Positions 1-8,191 of a stretch of DNA of 42,757 nucleotides are shown here, one piece after another. The stretch comes from Sulfuritalea sp. Lineage in GTDB: Bacteria > Pseudomonadota > Gammaproteobacteria > Burkholderiales > Rhodocyclaceae. Numbering within the stretch: the stretch's first letter is position 1; every line of letters starts with the position of its first letter. Both the position numbers and the translations under genes were made by a program. The DNA lies in assembly GCA_022842325.1 (NCBI GenBank), contig JALHPU010000010.1:1-42757 (forward strand), written 5' to 3'. The notes below the pieces were generated by a model. That model was not told where the DNA came from. It saw only the letters and a list, made by a program, of their open reading frames with translations, and did not search any database.

Positions 1-1
1 G

Positions 2-988
2 TTACGCGGTGCTGGCCGCGGCGCCGGGTTTCGACGCGACGGCTGCCAGCACCTTGAGCGCGCGCCGCACCACGGTCAGCTCGCGCGCGATGCGCGCGGC
101 GCGCACGCGGCGCGCGGCCAGCGGATCCATGGCGCCGACGTGCGGCAACAGCGGCGTGTCGCCGGCGCCGACTCTTCTCAATTCGGCCATGCAGGCGAGG
201 CTGTCCTCTACCGTCGCTCCGGCACGCGCCAGGGTTTGCGCCGCGGCCGCCAGCCCGGCCGGCCACGGCCCGCGCAGCCCGGCGATTTCCTGCGCGAGGC
301 CGGGCAGCTCGACGGCGATGCAGGCTTCGAGGCGCATCGCCTCGAACACCGCGAACCAGCGCAGCGCGCGTTCGCGATCGGGCCACAGTTCGAGTTCGGG
401 TTCGGGATCGACGTTGAAGCTGCCGAAGCGCGTCTGCGCCCACAACAGCGTGGCCATAGCCTTGTACAGGCGACGATTGCCGGCGGCATCCGGCGCGAGG
501 TCGAGCCGCTCCGGCAACCAAAGTGTCTCCGTGTCGGTCCACGCCTTCGGGCCGCTGACCAGCTTTAGCGGCCGGCCGTCGAGCGCGTGCAAAAACCGCG
601 ACAGCCGGCCCTCGATGTCGGCGAAGTCGAGGCCGTCGTGCGCGCGCAGCGCATGTTCCCGATGCGTCGCAGCGAACTCGATCAGGGTCTTGCGCGTGGC
701 GGCCAGGCCGTTGCGGTCGTAGGCATCGAGCCCGGCGCGCACCCAGTCGTCGAGTTGCGCATCGAGGCCGGCGGCATGCACGGCAGCCAGCGAGGCGATC
801 AGCCAGCCCAGGTCATCCGAGGTTTGCGCCGCGACGCCGGCCCAGTGCAGCACGCGATCCTGCAGTTCGCGCGGCAGGGCTTCCAGCAGCGCCGCCGGCT
901 CGGCGGCGGAGCGCTGGCGCAGCGAGAGCAGCAGCAGTTCGTCGAGCCGCGCTTCGAGTTCGTGAGCGAAGAGCTTGCGTCCGCTCAC
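2..988 (-). CDS. NorD/CbbO-like protein, N-terminal part only
   Basis: A 328-residue protein that starts at a GTG six bases after the stop of the NorQ/CbbQ-like ATPase and stops at TAA (2-4), so it is probably co-translated with it. Residues around 140-190 (GPKAWTDTETLWLPERLDL, then NRRLYKAMATLLWAQTRFGSF) resemble the N-terminal domain of NorD/CbbO proteins. Family members are normally about 600-780 residues and end in a von Willebrand A domain with a MIDAS motif; that half is absent here. It may lie in a separate gene beyond the window edge, or the gene may be broken. NorD/CbbO proteins work with their MoxR partner to activate metalloenzymes such as nitric oxide reductase or RuBisCO. The target here is unknown. 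A copy of the dispersed VGAGDT-coding motif sits near the C-terminus. The family assignment is from remembered patterns, not a search. Confidence 0.6.
   Translation of the reverse strand: MSGRKLFAHELEARLDELLLLSLRQRSAAEPAALLEALPRELQDRVLHWAGVAAQTSDDLGWLIASLAAVHAAGLDAQLDDWVRAGLDAYDRNGLAATRKTLIEFAATHREHALRAHDGLDFADIEGRLSRFLHALDGRPLKLVSGPKAWTDTETLWLPERLDLAPDAAGNRRLYKAMATLLWAQTRFGSFNVDPEPELELWPDRERALRWFAVFEAMRLEACIAVELPGLAQEIAGLRGPWPAGLAAAAQTLARAGATVEDSLACMAELRRVGAGDTPLLPHVGAMDPLAARRVRAARIARELTVVRRALKVLAAVASKPGAAASTA
156..173 (-). repeat. Dispersed 18-bp motif, copy in the NorD-like gene
   Basis: Perfect minus-strand AGTCGGCGCCGGCGACAC, sense to the gene, encoding VGAGDT in the C-terminal, poorly conserved part of the protein. 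Confidence 0.75.
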
Positions 989-994
989 GATGAA

Positions 995-1834
995 TCAGAA
1001 AACCGCGCGGATCAGGTCATCCAGCGCGTCGCGCGTATCGGGTTCGTCGGCCAGCGGGCGGGCGATGGCCGCGGTGCAGGCCATCGTCGGCGTCATGCCG
1101 GCGGCGATCAGCTGCGCCGCATGTACCAGCAGACGTGTCCCGGCGCCTTCGTCGAGCCCGGCGCCCTTGAGTTTGCGCGTCAGTGCGCCAAGCTTGACCA
1201 GCTTCTGCGCCGTATCGGCATCGACGCCGCCTTCGTGGGCGACGATGCGCGCCTCGGTTTCGGCTTCGGGATAATCGAAATCCAGCGCGACGAAGCGCTG
1301 CCGCGTGCTGGGTTTCATTTCCTTGAGCACGCTCTGGTAGCCGGGATTGTAGGAAATCACCAGCATGAAATCCGGCGGCGCCTCGATGTACTCGCCGTGC
1401 TTTTCCACCGGCAGCGCGCGGCGCGAATCGGTCAGCGGATGGATCACCACCGTGGTGTCCTTGCGCGCTTCGACGATCTCGTCGAGATAGCAGATGGCGC
1501 CGGCGCGCACCGCGGCGGCCAGCGGGCCGTCCATCCACACGGTTTCATCGCCGACGATCAGATAGCGCCCGACCAGATCGGCGGTGGTCAGGTCGTCGTG
1601 GCAGGCCACGGTCACCAGCGGCCGCTTGAGGCGCCAGGCCATGTGCTCGACGAAGCGCGTCTTGCCGCAGCCGGTGGGGCCTTTCAGCATCACCGGCAGG
1701 CGGCTCTTCGCCGCCGCCGTGAACACCTCGAGTTCGTCGCCGATGACGTGGTAATAGGGCTCGCTGGCGGGGCGCACCAGCGGCGTGGCCAGGGAGTGAA
1801 CGTCTTGACGGCGGGCCGGGTTGGGATTGTTCAT
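995..1834 (-). CDS. MoxR-type AAA+ ATPase, NorQ/CbbQ family
   Basis: A 279-residue cytoplasmic AAA+ ATPase. Walker A is GPTGCGKT (residues 52-59), Walker B is AICYLDE (about 113-119), and the family signatures [15 protein letters not shown] and SYNPGYQS are present. Proteins of this family (NorQ, NirQ, CbbQ) form hexameric remodelling motors that, with a NorD/CbbO partner, activate nitric oxide reductase or RuBisCO by metal insertion or inhibitor removal. NorQ and CbbQ cannot be told apart from sequence alone and no nor or cbb structural gene lies in the window, so I leave the symbol empty. The ATG is two bases after the bepA-like stop and the NorD-like gene follows after six bases, which suggests one transcript. 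The length is normal for the family (about 260-280 residues). Confidence 0.9.
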   Translation of the reverse strand: MNNPNPARRQDVHSLATPLVRPASEPYYHVIGDELEVFTAAAKSRLPVMLKGPTGCGKTRFVEHMAWRLKRPLVTVACHDDLTTADLVGRYLIVGDETVWMDGPLAAAVRAGAICYLDEIVEARKDTTVVIHPLTDSRRALPVEKHGEYIEAPPDFMLVISYNPGYQSVLKEMKPSTRQRFVALDFDYPEAETEARIVAHEGGVDADTAQKLVKLGALTRKLKGAGLDEGAGTRLLVHAAQLIAAGMTPTMACTAAIARPLADEPDTRDALDDLIRAVF

Positions 1835-1836
1835 GG

Positions 1837-3306
1837 CTATTTCTTTTCCTTGGCTTGCTTGGCCAGCCGGGTTTCCTCCGCCAGGCGCAGCTTCATTTCC
1901 CGCAGGCGCGAATCCACCTGCGACTGTTCGTAGAAATTTCCGTCACCGGACTTTTGCGCCAGTTCGAGCTGATCGACTGCCGCCGCCAGCTGGCCCTGCA
2001 GGGCGTAGGACTCGCCCAGCGCCCGGTGCTGCTGCAGGCGCTGGCCAAGCAGCGCGTAGGTCTTCGCCTGCAGCGCGTGCATCCTGGCATCCGACGGGTA
2101 GTTCTGCAGATCGTCGATGGTGACCTTGATGGCTTCCTGCGGCAGGCGGGCTTCCTGCAGCGCCTCGACCAGGCCGTAGGCAATCGCGCGTTCCTGCGGA
2201 AAGCGCTGCTGGGCGGTGCGCAAGAGCTTCGCCGCGCCGGCGGCGTCGCCCTGCTTCAAGTGCAATTGGGCGGCGAGGGTCTCGATCATCGGCGACTGGG
2301 CCTTGAGCCGGCGCAACTCGCCGACTTCCCGGTCGGCCGCGGCAGTTTTTCCATCGCGCAGCAGGGCTTGCGCCAGGCCGTAACGCACGGCGGCTTCGCT
2401 GCCGGCAAAGCTGCGGTCCTTGAGCCGGGTTTCGAACTCCGTCACCGCCTCGCGCGAGGTGCCGTCCTGCGCGCGCAGCTTGGCGCGCACCAGCTGGAAT
2501 TCCAGTGAATCCGCCACCTGCCGGTAGGGTCGCGACTGGATCCGGTTGCCCATATCGGCCAGGCGTTCGGTGGTCAGCGGGTGGGTGCGCAGATAGCCCG
2601 GCGCATTATTTTCGTAGAGGCGCCCGGACTGCTGCAGGCGCTCGAAGAAGCTGCTCATGCCGCGTATGTCGAAGCCGGAACGCTCCAGCACGCCGAGCCC
2701 GGTGCGGTCGGCCTCGCGTTCGAAATCGCGCGAATAGTTGAGCTGGTTCTGGATCGCCGCGCCCTGCCCGGCCATCACCGCGCCCATCGCCAGATCGGGG
2801 CTGCTGCGCGCCGCGAGAATCGCCACGGCGAGCGCCAGCAGGCTGGTGACCTGGCCCTGCCCCGACTTGTTGATCAGTCGCGCCAGGTGGCGCTGGGTGA
2901 CGTGGGAAATTTCGTGCGCCAGCACCGAAGCCAGTTCCGATTCCGACTTGGCGGCGAGGATCAGGCCGGTATGCACGCCGATGTAGCCGCCGGGCATGGC
3001 GAAGGCATTCAGCGTCGGATCCTTGAGCGCAAAGAATTCGAACTCCTGGCGCGATTCCTCGCTCTGCGCAGAGAGCCGGTTGCCGAGCCGGTTGAGATAG
3101 CCGTTGACCTCGGGATCGTCGAGCCAGGCCGCATCTCGGCGGATGTCCTGCATCACCGATTCGCCGATGCGACGCTCCATCGCCGGGGAAAAATCCGATT
3201 GGGCCGCCTCGCCCAGATCGGGCAGGCCTTCGGCGACCGACAGGGCAGGTGCGGAGAGGATGCCGAACGCCAGGATCAGGGCGCGGCCGAGCGGATGCGG
3301 TTTCAT
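1837..3306 (-). CDS. bepA: Periplasmic M48 metalloprotease with TPR domain, BepA family
   Basis: A 489-residue protein; E. coli BepA has 487. It has an N-terminal signal sequence (hydrophobic stretch about 8-24), a zinc protease domain with HEISH at residues 131-135 and a downstream glutamate in READRTGLG as third ligand, and a C-terminal alanine-rich TPR region from about residue 300. BepA acts in the periplasm as protease and chaperone in assembly of outer-membrane beta-barrels such as LptD. The ATG at 3306 was chosen because it opens directly into the signal peptide; the reading frame stays open upstream but that part overlaps moaC. The gene is divergent from moaC and is followed after two bases by the NorQ/CbbQ ATPase gene, so it may be the first gene of that transcript. 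Confidence 0.9.
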   Translation of the reverse strand: MKPHPLGRALILAFGILSAPALSVAEGLPDLGEAAQSDFSPAMERRIGESVMQDIRRDAAWLDDPEVNGYLNRLGNRLSAQSEESRQEFEFFALKDPTLNAFAMPGGYIGVHTGLILAAKSESELASVLAHEISHVTQRHLARLINKSGQGQVTSLLALAVAILAARSSPDLAMGAVMAGQGAAIQNQLNYSRDFEREADRTGLGVLERSGFDIRGMSSFFERLQQSGRLYENNAPGYLRTHPLTTERLADMGNRIQSRPYRQVADSLEFQLVRAKLRAQDGTSREAVTEFETRLKDRSFAGSEAAVRYGLAQALLRDGKTAAADREVGELRRLKAQSPMIETLAAQLHLKQGDAAGAAKLLRTAQQRFPQERAIAYGLVEALQEARLPQEAIKVTIDDLQNYPSDARMHALQAKTYALLGQRLQQHRALGESYALQGQLAAAVDQLELAQKSGDGNFYEQSQVDSRLREMKLRLAEETRLAKQAKEKK

Positions 3307-3307
3307 C

Positions 3308-3323
3308 CCGCTATGATAGCGGC
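3308..3323. promoter_or_regulatory. Palindromic -10-like element between bepA and moaC
   Basis: The 48-bp gap between the divergent bepA and moaC genes contains the palindrome CCGCTATGATAGCGG. It reads TATGAT toward moaC and TATCAT toward bepA, both good -10 hexamers. No clear -35 box is visible in either direction. Toward bepA the hexamer lies only seven bases from the ATG, so that mRNA would have almost no leader. It could equally be an operator. This is inference from pattern only. Confidence 0.35.
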
Positions 3324-3354
3324 TTGGCAAAAACCAGTTGTGACAGGGTATTTC

Positions 3355-3873
3355 ATGAAACCACCTAAGAAGCCTCCGGCCATGGCCAGCGCCGGGCCGC
3401 TGACCCATTTCGACGGCGCCGGCCAGGCGCACATGGTCGACGTCGGCGCCAAGTCCGAAACCACGCGGGTGGCCAGGGCGCAAGGCCATATCCGTATGGC
3501 ACCCGCGACTTTCGCGCTGATCAAAAGCGGCTCGGCCAAGAAGGGCGACGTGCTCGGCATTGCGCGCATCGCCGCAATCCAGGGCAGCAAGCGCACCTCC
3601 GAACTGATCCCGCTGTGCCACCCGCTGGCACTGACGCGCGTCGCCGCCGAATTCACGCTCGATGCCCGGCGCCATCGCGTGACTCTGGAAGTGACGGCGG
3701 AAACCGTGGGCCGCACTGGAGTCGAGATGGAAGCGCTGACCGCGGTGTCGGTCGGCCTGCTGACCATTTACGACATGTGCAAGGCCGCCGATCGCGGCAT
3801 GATCATCGAAGACATCCGCCTGCTGGAAAAGGCCGGCGGCAAATCCGGACACTGGCTGGCAGACGATAAATGA
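3355..3873 (+). CDS. moaC: Cyclic pyranopterin monophosphate synthase MoaC
   Basis: A 172-residue cytoplasmic enzyme of molybdenum cofactor synthesis. MoaC converts the 3',8-cyclo-GTP product of MoaA into cyclic pyranopterin monophosphate. Hallmarks visible: [15 protein letters not shown] near the start, the active-site segments [13 protein letters not shown] and [24 protein letters not shown], then [18 protein letters not shown] chose the ATG at 3355; a second ATG at 3382 would shorten the protein to about 163 residues, closer to E. coli MoaC, so the start is uncertain. The TGA overlaps the ATG of ctaA (ATGA), giving translational coupling. No other moa gene is in the window. A molybdopterin pathway would fit an organism with nitrate reductase or other molybdoenzymes, but none is seen here. 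Confidence 0.93.
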   Translation: MKPPKKPPAMASAGPLTHFDGAGQAHMVDVGAKSETTRVARAQGHIRMAPATFALIKSGSAKKGDVLGIARIAAIQGSKRTSELIPLCHPLALTRVAAEFTLDARRHRVTLEVTAETVGRTGVEMEALTAVSVGLLTIYDMCKAADRGMIIEDIRLLEKAGGKSGHWLADDK

Positions 3874-4886
3874 ACTCAAGCAATCCACAACGCGCCGTCG
3901 CATGGTGGCTGTTCGCCTGCTGCGCCATGGTGTTCCTGACCATGGTGGTGGGCGGCGTGACGCGCCTGACGCACTCTGGCCTGTCCATCGTCGAATGGAA
4001 GCCGCTGATCGGCGCCCTGCCGCCGCTGACCCATGCCGACTGGCTGGAACTCTTCGCCAAGTATCAGCAGACGCCGGAGTTCATCAAGCGCAATCACGAC
4101 ATGACGCTCGATGGCTTCCAGTTCATCTTCTGGTGGGAATGGGCGCACCGGCTTTCCGGCCGGGCGATCGGCGTGGTGTTCTTCCTGCCCTATGTCTGGT
4201 TCCTGCTGCGCGGCCATTTGCGCGGCGCGATGGCGGCAAAAGTGTTCGGCTTCTTCATCCTCGGCGGCCTGCAGGGCGCGATGGGCTGGTACATGGTCAA
4301 GAGCGGACTGGTGGATGATCCGCGCGTTTCGCAGTACCGGCTGGCGGCGCACCTGGGCCTGGCTTTCGTGCTGTTCGGCCTGATGTTCTGGACCGGACTG
4401 GGGGTGCTGCAGCGGCGCACCGTTTCGCCAGCGCCGACTCTTACCGTTCGTCTCGGCAACTGGCTGGTGGCGCTGGTGTTCATCATGGTGCTGTCGGGCG
4501 CGCTGGTCGCCGGCATCCGTGCCGGCATGGCCTACAACACCTTCCCGCTGATGAACGGGCATTTCGTGCCGCCCGAGATCTTCATGGTCGAGCCGCTGTG
4601 GCTGAACTTCTTCACCAACATGGCCACCGTGCAGTTCGACCATCGCATGATCGCGTGGCTGCTGATGGGGCTGATCCCCTGGTACTCCTGGCGCATCTGG
4701 AACGAGGCGCCCGAGGCGCGCACGCCGGCCGCGGTGCTGACGCTGTGGCTGGCGGCGCAGGTCGCGCTGGGCATCGCCACCCTGCTGCTGCAGGTGCCGG
4801 TGGCACTCGGTGCCGCGCACCAGGCCGGGGCGATGGTGCTGTTCGGGCTGCTGCTATGGGCCAATCACGCAATACGGCGGACGTAG
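3870..4886 (+). CDS. ctaA: Heme A synthase, COX15/CtaA family
   Basis: A 338-residue inner-membrane protein with about eight hydrophobic helices. It oxidises the C8 methyl of heme O to a formyl group, giving heme A for aa3-type cytochrome oxidases. The family histidines appear in [40 protein letters not shown] and GAAHQAGA, arranged as two four-helix halves. The length suits the proteobacterial form. It overlaps moaC by four bases (ATGA). The loop between helices 4 and 5 carries an antisense copy of the dispersed 18-bp motif, read here as TVSPAPTL. It ends at TAG (4884-4886), immediately before a run of hairpin repeats that may act in termination or mRNA stability. Confidence 0.93.
   Translation: MNSSNPQRAVAWWLFACCAMVFLTMVVGGVTRLTHSGLSIVEWKPLIGALPPLTHADWLELFAKYQQTPEFIKRNHDMTLDGFQFIFWWEWAHRLSGRAIGVVFFLPYVWFLLRGHLRGAMAAKVFGFFILGGLQGAMGWYMVKSGLVDDPRVSQYRLAAHLGLAFVLFGLMFWTGLGVLQRRTVSPAPTLTVRLGNWLVALVFIMVLSGALVAGIRAGMAYNTFPLMNGHFVPPEIFMVEPLWLNFFTNMATVQFDHRMIAWLLMGLIPWYSWRIWNEAPEARTPAAVLTLWLAAQVALGIATLLLQVPVALGAAHQAGAMVLFGLLLWANHAIRRT
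4422..4439 (-). repeat. Dispersed 18-bp motif, copy in ctaA
   Basis: Minus-strand match to AGTCGGCGCYGGCGACAC with a changed 3' end (GGCGAAAC). It lies antisense to ctaA and is translated as part of TVSPAPTL in the loop joining the two halves of the protein, a place that tolerates variation. Confidence 0.65.
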
Positions 4887-4890
4887 CTTC

Positions 4891-5001
4891 GTAGGGCCGA
4901 CTTCAGTCGGCCAAGGGTGAAGGCGGTGTAGGGCCGGCTTCAGCCGGCCGGGGTGAATGGCGGTGTAGGGCCGGCTTCAGCCGGCCGGGGTGAATGGCGG
5001 A
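4891..5001 (+). repeat. Three tandem 37-bp palindrome-bearing repeats
   Basis: Three direct copies begin at 4891, 4928 and 4965, each starting GTAGGGCCG. Each contains a hairpin: GGCCGACTTCAGTCGGCC in the first, GGCCGGCTTCAGCCGGCC in the other two. The last two copies are identical; the first carries compensatory changes that keep the stem. After 5001 the sequence continues with inverted relatives (GGACTGAAGTCCGCC and CGCCCTACGTCGGCCC) up to about 5040, so the array is flanked by reverse-oriented pieces of itself. It fills the gap between the convergent ctaA and greB. REP-like palindromes at such sites can stop transcription or protect mRNA 3' ends; the role here is inferred. Confidence 0.85.
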
Positions 5002-5049
5002 CTGAAGTCCGCCTTACGTCCGCCCTACGTCGGCCCTGCGGGGCGCGGA

Positions 5050-5595
5050 CTATTCGTAGCGGACTTCGATGATGTCGAGTTCGCGCAATCCGCCGGGGCT
5101 GTCGAAGCGCACCGTGTCGCCCTCGCGCGCCTTCAGCAGTGCGCGCGCCAGCGGCGAGATCCAGCTGATGCGGCCCTCCTGCGCGTTGGCTTCGTCGATG
5201 CCGACGATCTGGTAGGTCTCTTCCGTGCCGTCGGCATCGCAGACCGTGACCGTGGCGGCGAAGAACACCTGGTCGCAGCCGCGCTGATCGGCCGGATCGA
5301 CGATCACCGCGGATTCGAGGCGCTTGCTCAGGAAACGAATGCGCCGATCGATTTCGCGCAGGCGCTTCTTGCCGTAGATGTAGTCGCCGTTCTCCGAGCG
5401 GTCGCCGTTGCCCGCCGCCCAGGACACGACCTGCACGATGGCGGGCCGTTCGACCTTGACCAGGTGCTCGAACTCGGCACGGATCAGCGCGTGGCCGCGC
5501 ACCGTCATGTAGTTCTTGGTGCCGGCGGGGATCTGCGACTCGGGCGCTTCTTCCTCGTCGTCGTTGTCCGCTTCTTTGACAAAAGCCTTGTTCAC
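5050..5595 (-). CDS. greB: Transcription elongation factor GreB
   Basis: A 181-residue protein, slightly longer than E. coli GreB (158) because of an acidic N-terminal extension (EADNDDEEEAPES). GreB enters the RNA polymerase secondary channel and stimulates cleavage of backtracked RNA. The acidic coiled-coil tip motif is seen in GDRSENGDYIYGKKRLREID, followed by the FKBP-like C-terminal domain (SPLARALLKAREGDTVRFDSP). I chose the GTG at 5595 because it gives the N-terminus MNKAFVKE that I associate with betaproteobacterial GreB. An ATG at 5631 is possible but would leave only seven bases to the divergent transporter gene. It converges on ctaA across the hairpin repeats. Confidence 0.9.
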   Translation of the reverse strand: MNKAFVKEADNDDEEEAPESQIPAGTKNYMTVRGHALIRAEFEHLVKVERPAIVQVVSWAAGNGDRSENGDYIYGKKRLREIDRRIRFLSKRLESAVIVDPADQRGCDQVFFAATVTVCDADGTEETYQIVGIDEANAQEGRISWISPLARALLKAREGDTVRFDSPGGLRELDIIEVRYE

Positions 5596-5638
5596 GTGAT
5601 GGAAATCGCCGACAAAATTAAATGTTAACATCCAAAGC

Positions 5639-6859
5639 ATGACAAGTCCCGCCGCACCGACATCGCAACGCCCGCTTTCCACCGTGCTGGTCTTCGCCGC
5701 GCTGATCGTCTGCGTGGCGATGGGCATCCGCCATACCTTCGGTCTGTTCCTGACGCCGATGAGCATGGAGCACCAGTGGAGCAGAGAAGTCTTCTCGTTC
5801 GCCCTGGCGCTGCAGAACCTGATGTGGGGCGCGACCCAGCCCTTTGCCGGCTGGCTGGCCGACCGCTACGGCGCGCGGCGCGTGCTGTGGGGCGCCAGCA
5901 TCCTCTACGCGCTGGGCCTGGTCGGCATGGCGTATTCGGCGACCGGCACGGGTCTCGCCGCCAGCGCCGGCCTGCTGATCGGCGCGGCGCAAAGCGGCTG
6001 CACCTACAGCGTGGTGTTCGCCGCCATGGGCAAGCTGGTGCCCGACGCCAAGCGCGGCTGGGCCATGGGCGTGGTCGCCGCAGCCGGCTCCTTCGGCCAG
6101 TTCCTGATGATTCCTGTCGCCTCCGGCCTGATCGGCGGCATGGGCTGGTTCGGCACGCTGCTGATCTTCGCCGCCTCCGCCCTGCTGATCATTCCGCTGG
6201 GCGGAGCGCTGACCAAGGGACTCGCCGCCGGCGCCGCCGGCATCGGCCAGACCGCGCGCGAAGCGCTGGGCGAAGCCATGAGCGAGAAAAGTTTCGTGCT
6301 GCTGATCGCCGGCTATTTCGTCTGCGGTTTCCAGGTGGTGTTCATCGGCGTGCATTTCCCGAGCTACCTGATCGACAAGGGCATGGGCGCCGAAGTCGGC
6401 ATGACGGCGCTGGCCCTGATCGGCCTGTTCAACGTGTTCGGCAGCTACGGCGCCGGCCATCTCGGCAACCGCCTGCCCAAGCGCCACGTGCTGGCCGCCA
6501 TCTATGCCGCGCGCAGCGTGGTGATCAGCCTGTTCCTCTGGGCGCCGCTGACGGCTGTCAGCGTCTATTTATTCTCGGCGGTGATGGGCCTGCTTTGGCT
6601 GTCCACGGTACCGCTGACCAATGCCATCGTGGCCCAGGTGTTCGGCGTGCGCTTTCTCGGCATGCTCTCGGGCCTGGTGTTCTTCAGCCACCAGGTCGGC
6701 AGCTTCCTCGGCGTCTGGCTCGGCGGCAAGCTGTTCGACGCCACCGGCGCCTACGATACGGTGTGGGGCATCTGCATTCTGCTCGGCATCCTGTCGGCCC
6801 TGATCCACCTGCCGATCGACGAGCGCAGCCTCGAAAGCCGGCGCCTGGCCACCGCCTGA
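5639..6859 (+). CDS. Major facilitator superfamily transporter
   Basis: A 406-residue inner-membrane protein with about 12 hydrophobic segments. It has the MFS loop 2-3 signature (GWLADRYGARRVLWGA) and a matching region at the start of the second half (LGNRLPKRHVLAA). The N-terminal helix region GIRHTFGLFLTPMS and the motif QNLMWGATQPFAGWLADR resemble the subgroup often annotated as monocarboxylate or oxalate/formate-type transporters. The substrate cannot be told from sequence. It is divergent from greB and stands alone; the next plus-strand gene, fliT-like, is about 145 bp downstream. It is followed by 130-140 bp with no feature I recognise. Confidence 0.85.
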   Translation: MTSPAAPTSQRPLSTVLVFAALIVCVAMGIRHTFGLFLTPMSMEHQWSREVFSFALALQNLMWGATQPFAGWLADRYGARRVLWGASILYALGLVGMAYSATGTGLAASAGLLIGAAQSGCTYSVVFAAMGKLVPDAKRGWAMGVVAAAGSFGQFLMIPVASGLIGGMGWFGTLLIFAASALLIIPLGGALTKGLAAGAAGIGQTAREALGEAMSEKSFVLLIAGYFVCGFQVVFIGVHFPSYLIDKGMGAEVGMTALALIGLFNVFGSYGAGHLGNRLPKRHVLAAIYAARSVVISLFLWAPLTAVSVYLFSAVMGLLWLSTVPLTNAIVAQVFGVRFLGMLSGLVFFSHQVGSFLGVWLGGKLFDATGAYDTVWGICILLGILSALIHLPIDERSLESRRLATA

Positions 6860-7003
6860 GGCGCCCGGCGCCGCTCGGGTAGCACCCGGACGCCGATTTG
6901 CGAGGCGATTCGGCCTCTGTTCCGCTGCTCGACCGCCGCCCCCGGAATAGGGCAATGATCCGGCCGCAGCTTCGCGCAACGCACCCGGCGCGGGGTGGCT
7001 AGG

Positions 7004-7360
7004 ATGCGCCGGATGCCCTCCCAAATCGAAATCTACGAAGAAATGCGGCTGCTGTCGTCGCGCATGGTCGCGGCGGCGCGCGCGCGCGACTGGGACCACC
7101 TGATCGAACTCGAGCGCGGCGTCGGCGGCCTGCGCCAGGCCTTGCAGGCGGCGCCGGACGACAGCGCCGACACCGACCTGCGGCGCAAGCGCCGGCTGAT
7201 CCAGCGCATTCTTGACGACGATGCCGAAGTTCGCCGCCACACCGAACCCTGGATGGAGCGCATCCGCCATTTCCTCGGCGACAACGAGCGGCTGCACGAA
7301 CTGCAGAAGGCCTGTGCGGCCGATGCCGGGGATACCACCGCCGACGGCTGCCGGGCCTGA
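7004..7360 (+). CDS. fliT: FliT-like flagellar chaperone
   Basis: A small, highly charged helical protein of about 118 residues. The segment IYEEMRLLSSRMVAAARARDWDHLIELE and the later DAEVRRHTEPWMERIRHFL fit the FliT family, which chaperones the filament cap protein FliD and, in enterobacteria, binds FlhC in FlhDC to restrain class-2 flagellar transcription. That flhDC lies 2.5 kb away supports the call, although no fli operon is adjacent. Start codons are possible at 6995 (GTG), 7004 (ATG) and 7013 (ATG); none has a strong Shine-Dalgarno and I took the first ATG. The family is short and weakly conserved, so a generic hypothetical protein cannot be excluded. Confidence 0.6.
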   Translation: MRRMPSQIEIYEEMRLLSSRMVAAARARDWDHLIELERGVGGLRQALQAAPDDSADTDLRRKRRLIQRILDDDAEVRRHTEPWMERIRHFLGDNERLHELQKACAADAGDTTADGCRA

Positions 7361-7392
7361 GAGCTCGTCCTGAGCCCGGGCGCCAACGCCGC

Positions 7393-8190
7393 TCAGCGTC
7401 CCCGCCGCGCCTTTTCGTAGAGCGGCATCACGGCCGGCAATTGCTTCTCGATTTCCTTGATGCGGTTGTCGCCGGCCGGATGGGTCGACAGGAATTCCAG
7501 CGGCGCCCGGCTGTTGGCCGCCGCCATCTTCTGCCACAGACTGACCGCGGCGCGCGGATCGAAGCCGGCGCGGGCCGCCAGGTCGAGCCCGACCACATCC
7601 GCCTCGGCTTCGTCGTCGCGCGAGAACTTCAGCGACAGCAGGTTGCCGCCGAGCTGGAAGGCGCCCGAATAACGCCCGCCGCCGACCAGTTCGCCGAGCA
7701 GGCTGGCGCCCAGCTGCGTGATCTGGCTCTTTGCCATGCGTTCGCGGGCATGCTCGCGCAAGGCATGGGCGATTTCGTGGCCCATCACCATCGCCACCTC
7801 GTCGTCGGTCAGCTTGAGCTGATCGAGCAGCCCGCTGTAAAAGGCGATCTTGCCGCCGGGCATGCAGAAGGCATTGATCTGCTTCGAGCCGATCAGGTTC
7901 ACCTCCCAGCGCCACTGGCGTGCATCGGGATGGAAACGATCGACGAAGGGAATCATCCGGGTCGCGATGGCGCGCAGGCGGCGCACCTGCGGATGGTCGT
8001 CCGGCCCCAGCGCCTGCTTGGCCGCGGCCTGGCGCTTGAGCTGATCGTATTGCTGCGCGGCCTGCCGTTCGACCGCCGCCGCCGGCACCAGATTGCTCAG
8101 GACCGAAGGCTTGCCCACCTCGACGCCATCGGCCGCCCCTGCCGGCAGGCCCAAGGCAAGCGCGACGAAGGCGATCAGGGCGCGCAGCAT
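7393..8190 (-). CDS. M48 family metalloprotease, exported (LoiP-like)
   Basis: A 265-residue protein with a signal peptide (about 1-20, cleaving near AGAADG) and a peptidase M48 domain. The zinc motif is HEIAH at 138-142, with FSRDDEAEADVVGLDLAARAGFD supplying the third ligand. The upstream NAFCMPGGKIAFYSGLL is the usual M48 substrate-edge segment. It lacks the TPR half of the BepA-like protein near the start of the window and is close in size to LoiP/YcaL-type periplasmic proteases that take part in outer-membrane protein quality control. Its ATG is one base after the rdgC stop, so it is probably co-transcribed with rdgC; the functional link is unclear. Confidence 0.88.
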   Translation of the reverse strand: MLRALIAFVALALGLPAGAADGVEVGKPSVLSNLVPAAAVERQAAQQYDQLKRQAAAKQALGPDDHPQVRRLRAIATRMIPFVDRFHPDARQWRWEVNLIGSKQINAFCMPGGKIAFYSGLLDQLKLTDDEVAMVMGHEIAHALREHARERMAKSQITQLGASLLGELVGGGRYSGAFQLGGNLLSLKFSRDDEAEADVVGLDLAARAGFDPRAAVSLWQKMAAANSRAPLEFLSTHPAGDNRIKEIEKQLPAVMPLYEKARRGR

Positions 8191-8191
8191 T

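Noticed and set aside
3303..3767. Minus-strand extension of the bepA frame or a separate gene opposite moaC
   Set aside because: moaC is unmistakable on the plus strand; the minus-strand product shows no domain and the bepA signal peptide begins at 3306.
4891..5040. Possible CRISPR array
   Set aside because: The 37-bp units are contiguous, with no unique spacers, and the unit itself is a hairpin; no cas genes are present.
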